Assembly (NCBI GenBank): GCA_036346255.1
Contig: CM070638.1
Coordinates: forward strand, 38,130,394 to 38,194,393
Length of the DNA stretch: 64,000 nucleotides
Source of the DNA: Ampelocalamus luodianensis
Lineage: Eukaryota; Streptophyta; Magnoliopsida; Poales; Poaceae
Reading direction: 5' to 3'
Shown here: piece by piece, positions 60,203 through 64,000 of the stretch
Numbering within the stretch: the stretch's first letter is position 1
Layout of the letters: each line of letters begins with the position of its first letter
Program-made: the position numbers and the translations under genes
The notes under the pieces: generated by a model
The model's database searches: none
What the model saw: the letters and a program-made list of their open reading frames with translations, nothing else
What the model was told of the DNA's origin: nothing

Positions 60203-62525
60203 TGTAACACTCCAACTCTAAAAGAGCCTGGAATGCTACTGAAAATAAACTAACCTAGCACAATCTACAAATTTTTGATAGAGTCTCCTTTGTTTAATCA
60301 GCTATATCGAGAGTTCAACAATGTAACATAACATTTATCAAAATTCTCATAAACAAGCGTGATAATCAAAAGAACATACCAAGACCTGGCAATATCATTA
60401 TTACAAATAAACAGTTACTCAAGCCAAAATCATCTATGGGTGATAACCAAGCAGTTTATTGATTTCTAAATTGAAGCTAAGTGGTAGACGCCTTAAAAGC
60501 GTGAGGTAGTGTGTGTGTCCAACATCTACTCCCTCCCATGCATGACGTTCCTGCCAATGGTACCTAAAACACAATAAAGCAAGAGTGAGCCAAAGACTCA
60601 GCAAGTACCAACAAGGCTATATACAAGAATACAAGCATAGCATTGATAATCCACGATAACAATACAGTGAACATAGCCTTTAAACTTAAGAAATGCAACC
60701 CATGCAATGCTCCTTTTGAACTTTATCTCTTTTCGCATTTTTACCGGTAATGCGGGGTGTTCATCCGTCAATGAAAACCCTTGCCTGTGCCCTCTGGCAC
60801 AGGGACTAAGAGCCTATACACCACATGTATAGGAACCTTTGCCCATCATCTTAATGATGGGGACCTCTTTACTAATAGCCCACATTCCACGAATGTGAGG
60901 ACCTCAAGCCCGTCATTGCATGACGGGGACCTCAACTATATAAACTTGGTATCGACATAACCAAGTCTCAACATGCTCAAAATATGCATATGCACCATGA
61001 CAACAACTTTCACACGTAAGAATTCAAAGTGTCCACATTAACATGTAAGCACTAAAATCATGCGGAAGAATTCTTTAACCATAACTAGCAGTCATCAACA
61101 TAAATGGTAACTCATCTCATTAACAAGTATACATGGCTAATACAACAAGACCCATCACAATTTTCATCATACAAACATAAAAGTGCAATAGCCCGAATAC
61201 TTGCCTCAACTGTGCGAGAACGGTGTACGCGTAGAAGGCGCTGCCCCTGGGGTCACGCTCCCACCTGAACATAAAGATATCCCAATTTAAGACCAACATA
61301 CTGGACCAAAAGCATAAAAACAACACAAACGAACTCGCTAACCGCCCAAGCGTTATCAAACCCTCCAATTTCTAGCGATCGCTTTGGTGATCACTGTGAA
61401 TAGCCAAATTCTAAAATACATAACTTTCTGCTCAGGAGTCCAACTAAGATGCTCTTAGACTTTCTGAAAATTTAATTTAATTACCTAAATAAACTTAGTT
61501 GGGGAGCCCTTTTGATTTTGCCATAAACTGCCCCTACCAACACAATCTACTGAACAACAATTATTACGTCGGTCTCTCTGGACAGTACACTTAAACCTCC
61601 ATAACTTTTGCTACGAACATGCAAATCTTGCGTTCTTTACCTCTCTGAAAAGGTATGGCAATTACCCATATTTTTTGTTATACTGAGATCCCCTGATTCT
61701 CCTTTTAAATAGCACTTTTAACCAGATTCCTACAGACTACCAGAAGCTGACAGATTTACCAGGCAGCGATAGTAAAAAATTCATAACTTCCTGACCGTTA
61801 ATCGGATTTGGGTGATCTTGGTGGCCACTGAAAGCTAAGAACATAATCTACAAATCTCTAGGAGACCAAAACTCCTAATGTGGCATCTAAATATATGAAA
61901 CTGGCCGCGCAACATTCTGGACAGAATTGAACATTGAACAGAATTAAACCGATCCAATTGATCTAATAGTAATCGCCTCTAATGACTATCACACATCACA
62001 AGAAACCCGTCGTTACCCTTGACGATGTGCTGGACGACGACGAACAGGCCCCGAAGAAGATCCTCCTTCTCCTCTCTTCCTTCTCTTCTCCCTTTTCTTC
62101 TCCCTTCTCTTCTTTTCCCCTTCTTCTTCCTCCTTGGCCGGCTACAATGTGGCTTCCTCTTCCCTTTGGCCAGCAGCAATGGGGGTGGAGGGGAGGTAGG
62201 GAGGAGGAGGTTGGGGCGCCGGTTGGAGGAGGGGAGGGGTGAGGGAGGTGGCGGCCACAATGGGGGAAGGTGGGGAGTGGGGAGTGGAGGGGAGGGGTGC
62301 GGCTAGGGTTGGGGGGAGTGGTGCCCCCCCTTTTGGCTGACCACCCCATGGGCCTCTCCTGGGCCGTGGGCTCAAGCCCAGGATGCCGAAAAACTAAGAT
62401 TTCCCCCCTCTACAACTGCAACAAGACACTTTTTCCAATTATTCCTTCCCGAAATTCCGTTTATTACTCTCCCGAACCAAAACTCCCTTCCGACTAGACG
62501 CTTGACACGAAAACGGGGTATTACA
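60203..62525 (-). repeat. gypsy2 LTR, right copy
   Basis: 2323 bp with the same start and end as the left copy. GTGTT lies on both its sides (60198-60202 and 62526-62530), so by itself it would look like a solo LTR in gypsy1. Confidence 0.92.
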
Positions 62526-62704
62526 GTGTTGATTGGTATTTTTTTTAATTTGTCTGTTCGGGAAAAGCAGTTATGTTTTTTTAACTTAAGTAAAATTACC
62601 TTCTTGACCAAGTCAATTTCTGGTCAAATGAAATACCAATCAGAAAGACTGTGCTGTCAACCACTTTTCTACGACCTCTTTTCCAAGTAAGTTACTTTCA
62701 CTTG

Positions 62705-62719
62705 AAGTTGGGGGCTAGA
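62705..62719 (+). other. Polypurine tract of gypsy1
   Basis: AAGTTGGGGGCTAGA directly before the 3' LTR start TGACGAGG. Confidence 0.75.
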
Positions 62720-63513
62720 TGACGAGGATCTAATAATCCTCAATTAATTAAATTATTTATCTGTAATTGTTATTATAGATAGCAATATCTTCATGTTATT
62801 CGTAAGGATACCCCTTTTCATTAATAAGAGAGAAGCTTAGCTGAGTGGTCGTAAACTATTTTACGGCAACCCTATATGATCATAAGTACTTCTACGACTA
62901 CCTAGTTGTCGTAAGACTTCCTACGACCACCTCATGATCGTAGGCTTTACTATGATCACTTCATGGTCGTAAGCTTTACTACGACCAAGTCAACAACGAC
63001 CACCCTATGGTCAACAAAGCCTACAAACATATGGGCCCAATCAACTATGGACACTTATGTGCTATGTTTAATATACACAGTAGTCACTATGTGGTGTTAT
63101 TCTCTGGGATAATTGCATGTATTAAGCCTCTGTCTTTGACATAACTGCAAGGTGACATGAGAGGATTAGTCTCTAACAATAATTATCACTGAATGTGCGT
63201 ATTTCATCAAACGGTGAGACACCTCTTGACACAGGACAACTGTCACCCCCATCACCCACTATATAAGGAGTAAAACAGTTGGACAGAGGATAGGAACAAT
63301 GATAAAAAAACACAAGACAACATCAGCAGACAGAAGTCATTAAGCCCTTCCCTATTGTAAAGCATAGTCAATACAGTAACACAGAAGTAGGGTTATTATT
63401 TTATCAGGAGAAAGCCCGAACCTGTATAAAATTCCCATGTTTTTTTCTGTGTGGTTTAACTCAAGGAGAGTCCACAGCATTCATTCGTATGATCGATACT
63501 AAACCATCGACAA
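62720..63513 (+). repeat. 3' LTR of gypsy1
   Basis: 794 bp. It keeps more perfect TACGACC/GGTCGTAA units (about 62845-63015) than the 5' copy. TATA box CTATATAAGG at about 63259-63268. Confidence 0.93.
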
Positions 63514-64000
63514 GCCTCAAGATTATCACTGGGTACCGTGCCCTTCTGAAGATACTCGTAGATGGTATTCATCCAAATATCCTCGTATTCTACAGAGATT
63601 GTCTCAATAGGAGAAGTCTCTAGTGGTTCATCCAGGGATGGCTTCTAGAGCTGTTCCAAGAAAACTCATTATGGTCGGAAAGAAGCTATTCGAGCTAACT
63701 GGTTAGTGAGGAAATTATCCTTTCGAGGGATATATTGTACCTCAAAACCGAAAAAATTACTTTTCAAGCTTCCTGACTTCCAATAAGTATTGAGACATGG
63801 TCAGATTAGAACATTGGTACTCTTTTTCGACCTGATTCACGACCAGTTGAGAGTCTCTTTTCACAAGTAGTCATCGAATCCTGAGCACTTTCGTTGCTCG
63901 TATGCTAGCCAATATATTCTACCACATTATTAGTAGCAAGAAAGTATAATTGAATAACATATTTTTAAGGTTTCTCTTGTAGGAGATACCAAGACCACCC
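63514..64000 (-). pseudogene. Older gypsy pol: RNase H to pre-integrase linker
   Basis: Minus strand: DSQLVVNQVEKEYQCSNLTM, SQYLLEVRKLEK, a stop, FGFEVQYIPRKDNFL, then MNTIYEYLQKGTVPSDNLEA at the insertion point. The reading continues at 35748 beyond gypsy1. This is the RNase H end and linker of a Tat/RIRE2-like gypsy pol. The element continues right of the window. Confidence 0.88.

Larger units (their letters stand above)
53488..62525 (-). mobile_element. Second Ty3/gypsy element (gypsy2) nested in gypsy1
   Basis: LTRs at 53488-55800 and 60203-62525, both TGTAACACTCC...GGTATTACA, with the duplication GTGTT at 53483-53487 and 62526-62530. Pol lies between on the minus strand. The part that should hold gag and the leader is replaced by a second copy of the gypsy1 flank (59449-60202). 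Confidence 0.9.
35754..63513 (+). mobile_element. Ty3/gypsy element with antisense 3' ORF region (gypsy1), host of several insertions
   Basis: It is bounded by LTRs of 791 and 794 bp that start TGACGAGGATCT and end CATCGACA, with the duplication AGCCT on both sides (35749-35753 and 63514-63518). Order: LTR, gag, CACTA2, gag/protease remains, copia insertion, protease, RT, integrase, non-coding part with an antisense reading region, gypsy2 insertion, polypurine tract, LTR. Net length is about 7.1 kb. The LTRs differ at many sites (very roughly 10-15% by eye), so the insertion is old. The antisense region is a feature of the Tat/Grande/RIRE2-like branch. Confidence 0.92.

Overview
Plant nuclear DNA from a grass (Poaceae), most likely rice or a close relative. 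The evidence is the make-up of the window: Stowaway and Mutator-type MITEs, CACTA elements, a tRNA-derived SINE, Ty3/gypsy and Ty1/copia elements with typical cereal long terminal repeats (LTRs), and GC-rich single-exon coding sequence. The species cannot be fixed without a search. Only two host genes look functional: the last two exons of an Alfin-like PHD-finger gene (453-957) and a complete intronless ANTH-domain clathrin-assembly gene (21113-22294). Nearly everything else is transposon sequence, and much of its nesting can be read from target-site duplications (TSDs).

Left block (1552-14840): a ~0.24-kb Stowaway MITE is split by a ~0.52-kb Mutator-type MITE (9-bp TSD AAAATTATA). That MITE holds a gypsy LTR (TSD AGAAG), which holds an opposite-strand gypsy LTR (TSD AGAAA), which in turn holds a decayed CRM-like chromovirus (4055-8966) and a further LTR fragment. 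Between 14841 and 21112 lie a 0.6-kb MITE, a LINE 3' fragment and a SINE with a 16-bp TSD.

Middle block (22778-33991): an intact Stowaway, then a solo gypsy LTR (23093-29857, TSD CAAGA) split by a 5.3-kb CACTA element (23525-28840, TSD CTT). The CACTA element carries a broken F-box gene copy, a ~390-bp tandem repeat, a solo copia LTR (TSD ATTCT) and a long inverted repeat. A second gene-carrying element (31270-33991) holds an RNA-helicase fragment and five exons of an unrecognised gene.

Right block (35068-64000): an old minus-strand gypsy element is split in pol by a plus-strand gypsy element (35754-63513, TSD AGCCT). The younger element is about 7.1 kb by itself but spans 27.8 kb because it contains a CACTA element with two solo LTRs inside it, a truncated copia element with a solo gypsy LTR in its own LTR, and a second gypsy element (53488-62525, TSD GTGTT) with an odd internal duplication of flanking DNA.

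None of the retrotransposon coding regions is intact. The most notable observations are TACGACC/GGTCGTA motif arrays shared by LTRs of unrelated families, the hairpin and gene capture in the CACTA element, the two-gene capture at 31270-33991, and a predicted AP-2-binding WVxF motif in the ANTH protein.
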